From contig NZ_NFIN01000021.1 of the NCBI RefSeq assembly GCF_002161765.1, positions 1-64,000 on the forward strand: DNA of 64,000 nucleotides, given 5' to 3'. A model generated the notes under the pieces. That model worked only from the letters and a program-made list of their open reading frames with translations. It was not told where the DNA came from and searched no databases. Position 1 is the stretch's first letter. Each line of letters starts with the position of its first letter. A program made the position numbers and the translations under genes. Shown in pieces: positions 34,709-43,232 of the stretch. Source of the DNA: Bacteroides sp. An322. Its GTDB lineage: Bacteria; Bacteroidota; Bacteroidia; Bacteroidales; Bacteroidaceae.

Positions 34709-34716
34709 CAAAAGTA
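34709..34716 (-). promoter_or_regulatory. -7 promoter element of the phosphate transporter gene
   Basis: Reads TACTTTTG on the minus strand, 24 nt before the ATG at 34684. Confidence 0.6.
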
Positions 34717-34810
34717 GGGAAATTTCGCTTAATACATATTACAAAGCTGTTACAAATTAAAAGAAAGATAATTTCACGTCGTGTTAGTATGTTTATAAAC
34801 AGATATTTTG

Positions 34811-34818
34811 TAACTTTG
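34811..34818 (+). promoter_or_regulatory. -7 promoter element of the purH-mreB region
   Basis: TAACTTTG, 41 nt before the ATG at 34860; no TTG at the ideal -33 distance. Confidence 0.6.
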
Positions 34819-34859
34819 CACCCGAATACACATTATTAACTTTTAAAAGCCATATAGCT

Positions 34860-35456
34860 ATGTCAGAAACGAAGAAAATAAAGACAGCATTGGTTTCCGT
34901 TTACCACAAAGACGGTTTGGATGAGATTATTCGCTTATTGGCGGAAGATGGAGTAGAATTCCTGTCAACCGGCGGTACGCGTCACTTTATAGAAGATTTG
35001 GGCTATAAATGCCATGCAGTAGAAGATTTGACCGGTTATCCTTCTATTTTGGGTGGCCGTGTGAAGACGCTTCATCCGAAAGTGTTCGGTGGTATCCTTT
35101 GCCGCCGTGCCTTGGAAGAAGACCAAAACCAGGTAAAACAATACGAGATTCCGGAAATCGACTTGGTGATAGTTGACTTGTATCCGTTTGAAGATACGGT
35201 AGCATCGGGTGCAGGCGAACAGGATATTATCGAAAAAATTGATATAGGCGGCATTTCGTTGATCCGTGCTGCGGCTAAGAATTTCAATGATGTGGTAATT
35301 GTAGCGAGCAAGGCTCAATATGGTACATTGTTGAATATCTTGAAGGAGAGAGGTGCAGCTACTACCCGTGACGAACGCCGCCAGTTGGCTTGCGAGGCAT
35401 TTGGCGTATCTTCTTCATACGATACGGCTATCCATAATTGGTTCGAAGGCAAATAA
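34860..35456 (+). CDS. purH: Stand-alone IMP cyclohydrolase domain (N-terminal part of PurH)
   Basis: 198 residues that align with only the first domain of PurH: LVSVYHKDGLDEIIRLLAE, FLSTGGTRHFIEDLG, ILGGRVKTLHPKVFGGIL (the phosphate-binding KTLHP motif), DLVIVDLYPFEDT and EKIDIGGISLIRAAAKNF. The end, SSSYDTAIHNWFEGK, is exactly where bifunctional PurH continues into the AICAR transformylase domain (about 300 more residues), which is absent here. It closes the purine ring of FAICAR to IMP. The formyl transfer step must be done by a separate enzyme. A 43-bp AT-rich gap with CAATT repeats separates it from mreB. Confidence 0.88.
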   Translation: MSETKKIKTALVSVYHKDGLDEIIRLLAEDGVEFLSTGGTRHFIEDLGYKCHAVEDLTGYPSILGGRVKTLHPKVFGGILCRRALEEDQNQVKQYEIPEIDLVIVDLYPFEDTVASGAGEQDIIEKIDIGGISLIRAAAKNFNDVVIVASKAQYGTLLNILKERGAATTRDERRQLACEAFGVSSSYDTAIHNWFEGK

Positions 35457-35467
35457 CGCTTCATTTT

Positions 35468-35499
35468 CAATTGTCAATTTTCAATTTTGAATTTCAATT
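35468..35499. repeat. Short tandem/inverted CAATT repeats before mreB
   Basis: CAATTGTCAATTTTCAATTT followed by TGAATTTCAATT: clustered copies of TCAATTT directly before the mreB ATG, where the AICAR transformylase domain would be expected in a bifunctional purH. Similar to the repeat at 59386. Confidence 0.6.
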
Positions 35500-36522
35500 A
35501 TGGGATTGTTCTCTTTTACACAAGAAATAGCGATGGACCTTGGTACTGCAAATACCATTATCCTGAGCAATGATAAGATTGTCGTAGACGAGCCTTCGGT
35601 TGTAGCCTTGGATCGTCGCACGGATAAGATGATTGCGGTAGGCGAACGGGCTAAAATGATGTACGAAAAGGAGAATCCGAATATCCGTACTGTACGTCCG
35701 TTGCGTGACGGAGTGATTGCCGACTTTAACGCTTGTGAGCAGATGATGCGCGGGCTGATTAAAAAGGTAAATCCGGGACGCCGTTTGTTTACGCCTTCGC
35801 TCCGTATGGTGATTGGTGTGCCTTCGGGTTCAACCGAAGTGGAATTGCGTGCGGTTCGTGATAGTGCTGAACATGCCGGAGGACGCGATGTGTATTTGAT
35901 ATTCGAACCAATGGCAGCTGCTATCGGTATTGGATTGGATGTGGAAGCCCCCGAAGGAAATATGATTGTGGATATAGGTGGAGGTTCGACCGAAATTGCG
36001 GTTATTTCATTGGGCGGTATCGTATCGAACAACTCTATCCGTATTGCGGGTGATGATTTGACGGCTGATATTCAAGAATATATGAGCCGGCAGCACAATG
36101 TGAAGGTCAGTGAGCGTATGGCAGAACGTATCAAGATTCATGTAGGTGCAGCATTGACCGACTTGGGCGATGATGCTCCTGAAGATTATATTGTGCGTGG
36201 TCCAAACCGTATCACAGCGTTGCCTATGGAGGTGCCTGTATGTTATCAGGAAATTGCTCATTGTTTGGAAAAGAGCATTGCTAAGATTGAGACAGCTGTA
36301 TTGAATGCTTTGGAGAATACGCCGCCTGAACTTTATGCGGATATTGTGAGCAATGGTATTTATCTGGCAGGGGGAGGAGCTTTACTCCGCGGGTTGGACA
36401 AGCGTTTGACGGATAAAATCAATATTCCGTTCCATATTGCCGAAGACCCTCTGTTGAGTGTGGCGAAAGGTACAGGAATCGCGTTGAAGAATGTAGACCG
36501 TTTTTCTTTCCTGATGCGGTGA
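35500..36522 (+). CDS. mreB: Rod shape-determining protein MreB
   Basis: 340 residues, full length. Actin-like motifs are IAMDLGTANTIIL (phosphate 1), MIVDIGGGSTEIAVISLGG (phosphate 2) and GIYLAGGGALLRGLDKRL (adenosine). It polymerises on the inner face of the membrane and positions the elongasome for cell-wall synthesis. First of the contiguous set mreB-mreC-mreD-mrdA-rodA. Confidence 0.97.
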   Translation: MGLFSFTQEIAMDLGTANTIILSNDKIVVDEPSVVALDRRTDKMIAVGERAKMMYEKENPNIRTVRPLRDGVIADFNACEQMMRGLIKKVNPGRRLFTPSLRMVIGVPSGSTEVELRAVRDSAEHAGGRDVYLIFEPMAAAIGIGLDVEAPEGNMIVDIGGGSTEIAVISLGGIVSNNSIRIAGDDLTADIQEYMSRQHNVKVSERMAERIKIHVGAALTDLGDDAPEDYIVRGPNRITALPMEVPVCYQEIAHCLEKSIAKIETAVLNALENTPPELYADIVSNGIYLAGGGALLRGLDKRLTDKINIPFHIAEDPLLSVAKGTGIALKNVDRFSFLMR

Positions 36523-36529
36523 TAGGCTT

Positions 36530-37375
36530 ATGCGGAACTTGCTGAATTTTTTAATGAAATATGATTACTGGCTGCTTTTTATTCTTTTAGAAGCAGTCAG
36601 TTTCACTTTATTGTTCCGCTTTAACAGCTATCAGGGAAGTGTGTTTTTTACTTCCGCCAATCGGGTGGTAGGACGTGTAGATGAAACCGTGAACGGAATT
36701 ACTTCTTATTTTGGTTTGAAGAGCATAAACCGGGATTTGGTCAATCGGAATGTAGAATTGGAGTTGGAAGTAAAACGTTTGAACGATGCTTTGAAGGCTT
36801 ATGAAAAAGATACGCTTGTTCAGAGGCAATTACAACATGAGGCTTCGGGAATGTATACCGTAGTGCCAGCCCGTGTGGTGAATAACAGCGTAACCCGAAG
36901 TGATAATTTCATTACGATTGATAAGGGACGGGTGGATAGTGTATATGCAGAAATGGGCGTATTAAGCGGCAATAGTATCGTAGGCATTGTTTATCAGGCT
37001 TCGGCACATTATGCTTTAGTGCTTCCTATATTGAACTCAAAAAGCAGTATCAGTTGTAAGATACGGCGGACCGATTATTTCGGAGTCTTGAAATGGGAGG
37101 GAGGCTCTTCACGTTATGCATGGCTGAAGGATATTCCCCGTCATTCGGAATTTTCGTTAGGAGATACGATTGTGACAAGCGGGCATAGTGCGGTATTCCC
37201 AGAAGGTATTCCGGTAGGTACGGTGGATGATCGGGAAGATAGTCAGGACGGATTGTCTTATTTGTTGAAAGTCCGTTTGTTTACTGATTTTGCACGATTG
37301 GCTGATGTGAGTGTTATCCGATATAGCGGAAGGGAAGAGCAGGCTGCATTGGAAGAGAGTATTCATGTAAAATAA
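36530..37375 (+). CDS. mreC: Rod shape-determining protein MreC
   Basis: 281 residues with one membrane helix (about 14-30), a periplasmic coiled coil (about 60-95, NRDLVNRNVELELEVKRLND), then the beta-rich MreC domain (PARVVNNSVTRSDNFITIDKG, GVLSGNSIVGIVYQ, SGHSAVFPEGIPVGTV). It links MreB to PBP2 and RodA in the periplasm. It follows mreB by 7 nt. Confidence 0.95.
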   Translation: MRNLLNFLMKYDYWLLFILLEAVSFTLLFRFNSYQGSVFFTSANRVVGRVDETVNGITSYFGLKSINRDLVNRNVELELEVKRLNDALKAYEKDTLVQRQLQHEASGMYTVVPARVVNNSVTRSDNFITIDKGRVDSVYAEMGVLSGNSIVGIVYQASAHYALVLPILNSKSSISCKIRRTDYFGVLKWEGGSSRYAWLKDIPRHSEFSLGDTIVTSGHSAVFPEGIPVGTVDDREDSQDGLSYLLKVRLFTDFARLADVSVIRYSGREEQAALEESIHVK

Positions 37376-37398
37376 ATAAAGAAAAGGTATATTATCCT

Positions 37399-37899
37399 AT
37401 GGTTCAGACTTTACATCGTATTGTGTGGTTTGTGGTATTGGTTTTGGTTCAGGTAGAGATATTGAATCATGTACACATCATGGGATATGCAACTCCAATA
37501 GTTTTCATTTATTATATTTTAGCTCTTAATTCCGAGATTTCCCGTAAGTCTTTGTTGTTGCAGGCTTTCTTTTTAGGGCTATGTGTGGATATCTTCAGCA
37601 ATACGCCGGGTATGCATGCGGCTGCAAGCACTTTTTTGGCATTTCTTCGGCGTCCCTTATTGCAGGCACAGATGTTGCGTGAGACTACAGATGATTATGA
37701 ACCGAGTGTCCGGAGTATGGGGCTTGGGCCTTTCTTGCGTTATGTAACGAGTGCGGTACTTGCATTTGTGGTTGTGGTAAGAGTGATTGATGCTTTTAAT
37801 TTCTTCCATTTTATTGAATTATTGCTTCGGATTGTGACCGATACGCTGGTGACGGTGGTTTGTATCATGTGTATAGATGTAATAAGGAGGAGGAAATAG
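37399..37899 (+). CDS. mreD: Rod shape-determining protein MreD
   Basis: 166 residues with about five membrane segments. The family-typical AFFLGLCVDIFSNTPGMHA is present (G-x-x-x-D-x-x in the second to third helix). It belongs to the elongasome. The stop TAG (37897-37899) shares its G with the GTG start of mrdA. Confidence 0.9.
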   Translation: MVQTLHRIVWFVVLVLVQVEILNHVHIMGYATPIVFIYYILALNSEISRKSLLLQAFFLGLCVDIFSNTPGMHAAASTFLAFLRRPLLQAQMLRETTDDYEPSVRSMGLGPFLRYVTSAVLAFVVVVRVIDAFNFFHFIELLLRIVTDTLVTVVCIMCIDVIRRRK

Positions 37900-39749
37900 T
37901 GGACCGGAATTATCAGTTGGTTAAGCGGAAATATGTGATTGGCGGAGCGGTACTGGCGGTGGTTCTTCTTTTTATCATGCGTTTGTTTGCCTTGCAAATC
38001 TTGAATGATGATTATAAGAAAAATGCCGATAGCAATGCGTTGCTGAAAAGGGTGCAATATCCTAGCCGGGGAGTTATGTACGACCGAACGGGTAAGTTGT
38101 TGGTCTATAATCAGCCTGCATACGACATTACGGTGATTATGAGAGAGATAAATCAACTTGATACTGCCGATTTATGCCGTACTTTGAAACTTACTCCAGA
38201 ATTTGTAAGACGCCGGTTTCAGGATTTGAAGAACCGTCGTTTGAATCCCGGATATTCACCTTATACACATCAAGTGTTTCTTACCCAGCTTTCTGCTGAA
38301 GATTGTGGCGTCTTTCAAGAAAAGATGTTCATGTTTCCTGGTTTTTATATCCAACGCCGTACCATCCGGCAATATAGTTATCATGCGGGTGCTCATATTT
38401 TAGGTGATATCTCGGAAGTCTCTAAAGGGGATATCGAAAAGGATGAGTATTATGAACCGGGCGACTTTATCGGAAGCTTAGGTGTGGAACGTTCGTATGA
38501 AAAGCAATTGCGGGGCGAGAAAGGCGTAGAAATCTTGTTACGCGATGCGCACGGGCGTATTCAAGGGAATTATATGGACGGGAAGTTTGATAAAGCTCCT
38601 GTGCCTGGAAAGAACTTGACATTAAGTCTGGATATTGAGCTTCAGATGTTGGGCGAGCGTTTACTGGAAGGTAAAATCGGAAGTATTGTAGCGATAGAAC
38701 CTTCTACGGGGGAGGTGTTGTGCTTAGTTTCTTCTCCAACTTATGACCCTAGTATGATGATTGGGCGAAACCGGGGAAAGAATCATCAGATGATGGCACG
38801 AGATCCTTGGAAACCTTTGCTGAACCGTGCGATTATGGGAACTTATCCGCCTGGCTCTACATTTAAAACCACACAGGCGCTTACTTATCTGCAAGAAGGA
38901 ATTATTTCTACAAGTACAATGTATCCTTGTGTGGGCGGGTTTTCTTTCCGAGGACTTCATGTAGGGTGTCACGGGCATCCATCTCCTTTGTCTTTGATTC
39001 CGGCGATAGCGACTTCGTGTAACGGTTATTTTTGTTGGGGATTGTATCACATGATTGGAGCACGCCAAAAGTATGGGTCGGTACAAAAGGCGATGAATAC
39101 GTGGCGCGATTATATGGTTTCGATGGGATTCGGATATACGTTGGGCATTGATTTGCCGGGAGAAAAGCGGGGTATGATACCGAATGCACAGTTCTATGAT
39201 AAAGCCTATCGAGGCTCATGGAACGGGTTGACTATTATCAGTATTTCAATTGGGCAAGGAGAAGTAACGGCTACTCCTTTACAGATTGCTAATCTAGGTG
39301 CTACAATTGCCAATCGGGGATATTTCGTTACACCGCATGTCGTAAAAAAGATAGAAGGTGAGGAACTTGATTCAATTTATCGTACCAAGCGATATACGAA
39401 GGTAGACAAAGTGCATTACGAAGAAGTCGTACAAGGTATGCGTGCGGCAGTACTGGGCGGAACGTGCCGGATGGCGAACCTTCCGGATATAGAGGTTTGC
39501 GGAAAGACCGGTACGGCACAAAACCACGGAAAAGACCACTCGGCTTTTATGGGCTTCGCTCCGATGAATAATCCGAAGATAGCCATAGCCGTTTATGTGG
39601 AAAACGGAGGGTGGGGAGCTACTTACGGAGTTCCTATTGGCAGGTTGATGATAGAGAAATATTTGACAGGAACCTTAACGGAAGCGGACGAGGCATTGGC
39701 TTCCGATATTCAACATAGAAGGATTGATTATGGCTTACAAGAAAGATAG
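37899..39749 (+). CDS. mrdA: Penicillin-binding protein 2 (peptidoglycan transpeptidase)
   Basis: 616 residues from GTG at 37899. This start is chosen because AAGGAGGAGG lies about 7 nt upstream and it abuts the mreD stop; the ATG at 37860 is inside mreD. There is one N-terminal membrane helix (about 12-30), a dimerisation domain with RGVMYDRTGKLLVYNQPAYD, and the transpeptidase domain with PPGSTFKTTQAL (SxxK), ATSCNGYF (SxN) and VCGKTGTAQN (KTG). It cross-links lateral-wall peptidoglycan together with RodA. Ends 20 bp inside rodA. Confidence 0.95.
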   Translation: MDRNYQLVKRKYVIGGAVLAVVLLFIMRLFALQILNDDYKKNADSNALLKRVQYPSRGVMYDRTGKLLVYNQPAYDITVIMREINQLDTADLCRTLKLTPEFVRRRFQDLKNRRLNPGYSPYTHQVFLTQLSAEDCGVFQEKMFMFPGFYIQRRTIRQYSYHAGAHILGDISEVSKGDIEKDEYYEPGDFIGSLGVERSYEKQLRGEKGVEILLRDAHGRIQGNYMDGKFDKAPVPGKNLTLSLDIELQMLGERLLEGKIGSIVAIEPSTGEVLCLVSSPTYDPSMMIGRNRGKNHQMMARDPWKPLLNRAIMGTYPPGSTFKTTQALTYLQEGIISTSTMYPCVGGFSFRGLHVGCHGHPSPLSLIPAIATSCNGYFCWGLYHMIGARQKYGSVQKAMNTWRDYMVSMGFGYTLGIDLPGEKRGMIPNAQFYDKAYRGSWNGLTIISISIGQGEVTATPLQIANLGATIANRGYFVTPHVVKKIEGEELDSIYRTKRYTKVDKVHYEEVVQGMRAAVLGGTCRMANLPDIEVCGKTGTAQNHGKDHSAFMGFAPMNNPKIAIAVYVENGGWGATYGVPIGRLMIEKYLTGTLTEADEALASDIQHRRIDYGLQER

Positions 39750-41184
39750 TGTATGGAAATCGGTGGACTGGTGGACCGTTGTGCTTTACTTAGTGCTCGT
39801 GATTTGCGGTTGGTTCAGCGTGTGCGGAGCAAGCTATGATTATGGCAATCCTGATTTTTTCGATTTAGGCACTCGTGCCGGAAAGCAATTGATGTGGATT
39901 GGATGTTCGTTGGTGTTGGGATTTGTCTTGCTGATGCTGGAAGAGCGGTTTTACGATACTTATGCTTACTTGGTTTATGGCGTTTTGCTTTTGTTGCTTT
40001 TCGGAACGATTTTCAACCCACATGAAATCAAAGGCTCGCGTTCGTGGATTGTATTAGGTCCAGTCAGTTTGCAACCTGCTGAGTTTGCAAAGTTTGCCAC
40101 GGCACTTGCACTTGCTAAGTTTATGGGAGAATATACTTATTCTATCGAGCGAGGGCGTGATATGCTGGTTTCTTTAGCTATTATTTTAGTACCTATGGTA
40201 TTGATTATTTGTCAAAAGGAGACTGGTTCGGCATTGGTGTACCTTGCTTTTTTCTTGGTGCTGTATCGTGAAGGGATGACCGGTTCGATACTTTTTGCGG
40301 GGGTATGTTCGATTATTTATTTTATTGTGGGCATCCGTTTCGGAGGTGATATGATGTCGGACGAGCTTACTTCATGGGGTGAGTTTTCTGTATTGGGGTT
40401 GATATTGGTCTTTTCGGGCTTGTTGGTCAATTCGTATTGCAAAGGAAGCGGGAAACCGGTCAAATACATTCTTTCTATTGGCTTGGGAGTGACATTCTTG
40501 AGTTTGCTTTTTTCACTTTATGTCATTCCATTCAATGTGGCATACGTGCAAGGAGGTTTGTGTGTAGCTTTGGGTATTTATCTGATTTATCAGGCTTTGC
40601 ACGAGCGTATCCGTAATTATTTTTATATTTTCCTTTTTGCTGTAGGGTCAGTAGGTTTCTTTTTTTCGGCAGATTATGTATTTAATAATGTATTGGAAGC
40701 GCATCAGCAAATTCGTATTAAGGTTTTGCTAGGTATGGAGGACGACCCTACGGGATCTGGATATAATGTGAATCAGAGCAAGATTGCGATTGGTTCAGGC
40801 GGATTCTTTGGAAAAGGATTCTTAAACGGGACACAGACTAAGTTGAAATATGTGCCCGAACAAGATACCGACTTTATTTTTTGTACCGTGGGCGAGGAGC
40901 AGGGTTTTGTGGGAGCATCAGCAGTGATTATTCTTTTTGCTGTATTTATTTGGAGGTTGATTCATTTGGCGGAGCGGCAATCTACGCGCTTTGGACGGGT
41001 GTATGGATATAGTGTGTTGAGTATTTTCTTTTTTCATTTATTCGTCAATATCGGCATGGTGCTGGGGCTGACTCCGGTTATTGGCATTCCTTTGCCTTTC
41101 TTCAGTTATGGAGGTTCCTCGTTGTGGGGATTTACGATTCTGCTATTTGTCTTTTTGCGCATCGATGCTTCCCGTGAGCGATAA
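39730..41184 (+). CDS. rodA: RodA, SEDS-family peptidoglycan glycosyltransferase
   Basis: 484 residues from the ATG at 39730 (MAYKKDSVWKSVDWWTV). About ten to twelve membrane segments. SEDS motifs include GSRSWIVLGPVSLQPAEFAK, CQKETGSALVYLAFFLVLY, EQDTDFIFCTVGEEQGFVG and the C-terminal GLTPVIGIPLPFFSYGGSS. It polymerises glycan strands with PBP2. It is about 60-100 residues longer than E. coli RodA, mainly through a membrane insertion at about 215-290, as in other Bacteroidetes. Its 3' end overlaps the convergent gldH by 42 bp. Confidence 0.95.
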   Translation: MAYKKDSVWKSVDWWTVVLYLVLVICGWFSVCGASYDYGNPDFFDLGTRAGKQLMWIGCSLVLGFVLLMLEERFYDTYAYLVYGVLLLLLFGTIFNPHEIKGSRSWIVLGPVSLQPAEFAKFATALALAKFMGEYTYSIERGRDMLVSLAIILVPMVLIICQKETGSALVYLAFFLVLYREGMTGSILFAGVCSIIYFIVGIRFGGDMMSDELTSWGEFSVLGLILVFSGLLVNSYCKGSGKPVKYILSIGLGVTFLSLLFSLYVIPFNVAYVQGGLCVALGIYLIYQALHERIRNYFYIFLFAVGSVGFFFSADYVFNNVLEAHQQIRIKVLLGMEDDPTGSGYNVNQSKIAIGSGGFFGKGFLNGTQTKLKYVPEQDTDFIFCTVGEEQGFVGASAVIILFAVFIWRLIHLAERQSTRFGRVYGYSVLSIFFFHLFVNIGMVLGLTPVIGIPLPFFSYGGSSLWGFTILLFVFLRIDASRER

Positions 41185-41634
41185 GCGGATACCGGCATCG
41201 GTAATGCCTTTTAGGCAAGGAGTTTTCATGAGATGTACCAATTGCAAAAGAGTGTCTGTATAGGCAAGATAGATTGTTCCTGCTGGAGCTTGAAACTGAT
41301 AAAATGTGCTTGCATTTCCTTCTCCATACCATTTTCCTTCTGTATCAGCAAGTTCTAAATGGATAGTATCATAGGCTGTAGAAGAAGAATGTGGTCGGAG
41401 GACAGCTATCCATATATCACGAAAAGCATAGTTTTCAGTATGTCGCAATCCGATTTCCAATTGATAGTAGTGTCCTGCGAGAGTTGAATCGGGGAGTGCA
41501 AACGAAAGGGTGTCTTCCCGTTCCCAACCTTGAGATGATACGGTACGGTATTGATGATAGACAGTCGCCTCGTTTTTGCATCCGATTAAAAGAAAAAGCA
41601 TTGCCGTAATGAAAAAGGATTTGAAATGTCTCAT
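41143..41634 (-). CDS. gldH: Gliding-motility-type lipoprotein GldH
   Basis: 163 residues. A lipoprotein signal MRHFKSFFITAMLFLLIGC (Cys19) is followed by a beta-rich domain with HQYRTVSSQGWEREDTLSF, YQLEIGLRHTENYAFRDIW and LADTEGKWYGEG, which is the GldH pattern. It is needed for gliding in Flavobacterium, but homologues occur throughout non-gliding Bacteroidales, where the role is unknown. Last gene of the metF-holB-ricT-gldH series. The last 42 bp are antisense to the end of rodA. Confidence 0.85.
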   Translation of the reverse strand: MRHFKSFFITAMLFLLIGCKNEATVYHQYRTVSSQGWEREDTLSFALPDSTLAGHYYQLEIGLRHTENYAFRDIWIAVLRPHSSSTAYDTIHLELADTEGKWYGEGNASTFYQFQAPAGTIYLAYTDTLLQLVHLMKTPCLKGITDAGIRLSLTGSIDAQKDK

Positions 41635-41660
41635 GATTCTTGGCTGTTAAGAGTAGAAGG

Positions 41661-41717
41661 TGTGCCGAAATAGAAATTGCTTGTCAAAAAGTCATGTCAT
41701 TCTTTTATTTCGGCACA
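41661..41717. terminator. Hairpin between ricT and gldH
   Basis: TGTGCCGAAATA (41661-41672) pairs with TATTTCGGCACA (41706-41717) around a 33-nt loop. It lies in the 107-bp gap and may attenuate or process the transcript. The sequence core is similar to that at 32316-32371. Confidence 0.65.
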
Positions 41718-41741
41718 TCCTTATGTTTTATAAGCTTGTTT

Positions 41742-43205
41742 TTACATTTGCGGTTGTTGGGGCGTTCCTCCTCCTTCTCCTGCATTTTCTTTACCTTTGG
41801 GGCGTCGGTTATTCCGGTTCCGATTGTTTCCGTGTCGGTTCCCGTTATTTTCTGTTTTGCCCGAAGGTTGGTTCTGGGCTGTAGCTTTTATTTCCATCGG
41901 AAGTTTTTTGGATGCAGGTTGATGGGCAATGGTTGCCGGAAGTTTGGCGTTAGCTTGCTTGGGAGCTTCATTTCCTTTACGTTCCGGGCGTTCGCCTTTA
42001 TTGTTTTTTGCCTTTTTATTAGGCTGGGCAGAAGCTTGAGGAGTTGCCACATCTCCATTTGCACTGGATTTGGGTTCGATGTTATTTTTAGCTTCCTGAT
42101 TATTATTCCGGTTTTCCCCTCCTTTTTTCTTCTTTTTCTTATTTTTGCTTTTATCGAAACGAGTCACGCTTTCTTGTTCCAGCAGGTCTTTCGATTTGGG
42201 CGAATCGCTGCTTCTTCCATCGGAAAGTTTGGCAGGCTTTTCTCCTTGCTTGTTCATGTTAATGATTTCAAAAGCGCGTCTTGCGGGGATGGTCACTTCA
42301 TTGGCAAGGAAATTCTTGTCGGTCGAATATGTGATAGTGCCTTCCAGAATATCTGCCTTAAAATAATAATAGGTGGAGTCTGCCGTTTCCAATGTGATTT
42401 CCTTGCTGGGCAAACGTTTTTGGCATTCTACATAAGCATCTACTTCGTAGTTGAGGCAACATTTCAACTTGGCGCATTGGCCGGCTAATTTTTGCGGATT
42501 GAGCGAAATGTCTTGATAACGTGCAGCACTGGTAGATACTGACACGAAATTGGTCATCCATGTAGCACAACACAATTCACGTCCGCATGGTCCGATACCG
42601 CCAATGCGTCCGGCTTCCTGGCGTGCTCCGATTTGTTTCATTTCGATGCGGACACGGAATACTTCTGCCAATACTTTTATCAGTTGGCGGAAATCCACGC
42701 GCTCGTCGGCAATGTAGTAGAAGATAGCTTTGTTTCCGTCTCCTTGGTATTCTACGTCACCGATTTTCATTTGCAAACCCAGTTGCAGAGCAATTTGTCG
42801 TGAACGTATCATTGTGTCGTGTTCACGGCTTTTAGCTTCACGGTATTTCTCCATATCCACAGCTTTGGCTTTCCGGTACACGCGCCGGATTTCGGCATCG
42901 GGCTTGATATTGGCTTTGCGCATTTGCAAAGGAACCAGCCGTCCGGTAAGTGTTACGATGCCGATGTCGTGTCCTGGACTGGCTTCTACCGCTACGATGT
43001 CTCCTTTTTCCAGCTTTAGGTGATTGCTGTTCTTGTAATATCCTTTGCGGGTGTTCTTGAACTGCACTTCTACCATATCTTCTGTTTCGGCATTGCCCGG
43101 CACATCTGCCAGCCAATCATAGGTGTTCAGCTTGTTATCTTGTTTTCCGCAGCCCTCACAACAAAGGGAGCCGCTTCCGTTTTTTAGTATAAATTTATTC
43201 TCCAT
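41742..43205 (-). CDS. ricT: PSP1-domain protein RicT (YaaT-like) with a low-complexity tail
   Basis: 487 residues. The N-terminal CCEGCGKQDNKLNTYDWL is followed by the PSP1/RicT core: GDIVAVEASPGHDIGIVTLTG, YIADERVDFRQLIKVLAEVF, RIGGIGPCGRELCCATWM and AKLKCCLNYE, a Cys set likely to hold an Fe-S cluster in complex with partners. In Bacillus, RicT with RicA and RicF stimulates RNase Y-dependent mRNA maturation. Residues from about 310 are a charged, Asn/Lys/Pro/Ala-rich disordered tail typical of Bacteroidetes homologues, possibly RNA-binding. It lies between holB and gldH. Confidence 0.9.
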   Translation of the reverse strand: MENKFILKNGSGSLCCEGCGKQDNKLNTYDWLADVPGNAETEDMVEVQFKNTRKGYYKNSNHLKLEKGDIVAVEASPGHDIGIVTLTGRLVPLQMRKANIKPDAEIRRVYRKAKAVDMEKYREAKSREHDTMIRSRQIALQLGLQMKIGDVEYQGDGNKAIFYYIADERVDFRQLIKVLAEVFRVRIEMKQIGARQEAGRIGGIGPCGRELCCATWMTNFVSVSTSAARYQDISLNPQKLAGQCAKLKCCLNYEVDAYVECQKRLPSKEITLETADSTYYYFKADILEGTITYSTDKNFLANEVTIPARRAFEIINMNKQGEKPAKLSDGRSSDSPKSKDLLEQESVTRFDKSKNKKKKKKGGENRNNNQEAKNNIEPKSSANGDVATPQASAQPNKKAKNNKGERPERKGNEAPKQANAKLPATIAHQPASKKLPMEIKATAQNQPSGKTENNGNRHGNNRNRNNRRPKGKENAGEGGGTPQQPQM

Positions 43206-43232
43206 ATATGTATTCAGTTCTTTCGTTTGCTT

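Noticed and set aside
41640-42488. 282-codon plus-strand ORF antisense to ricT
   Set aside because: It is Phe/Ser-rich, as expected from the reverse of a Lys/Asn-rich disordered tail, and has no family signature.
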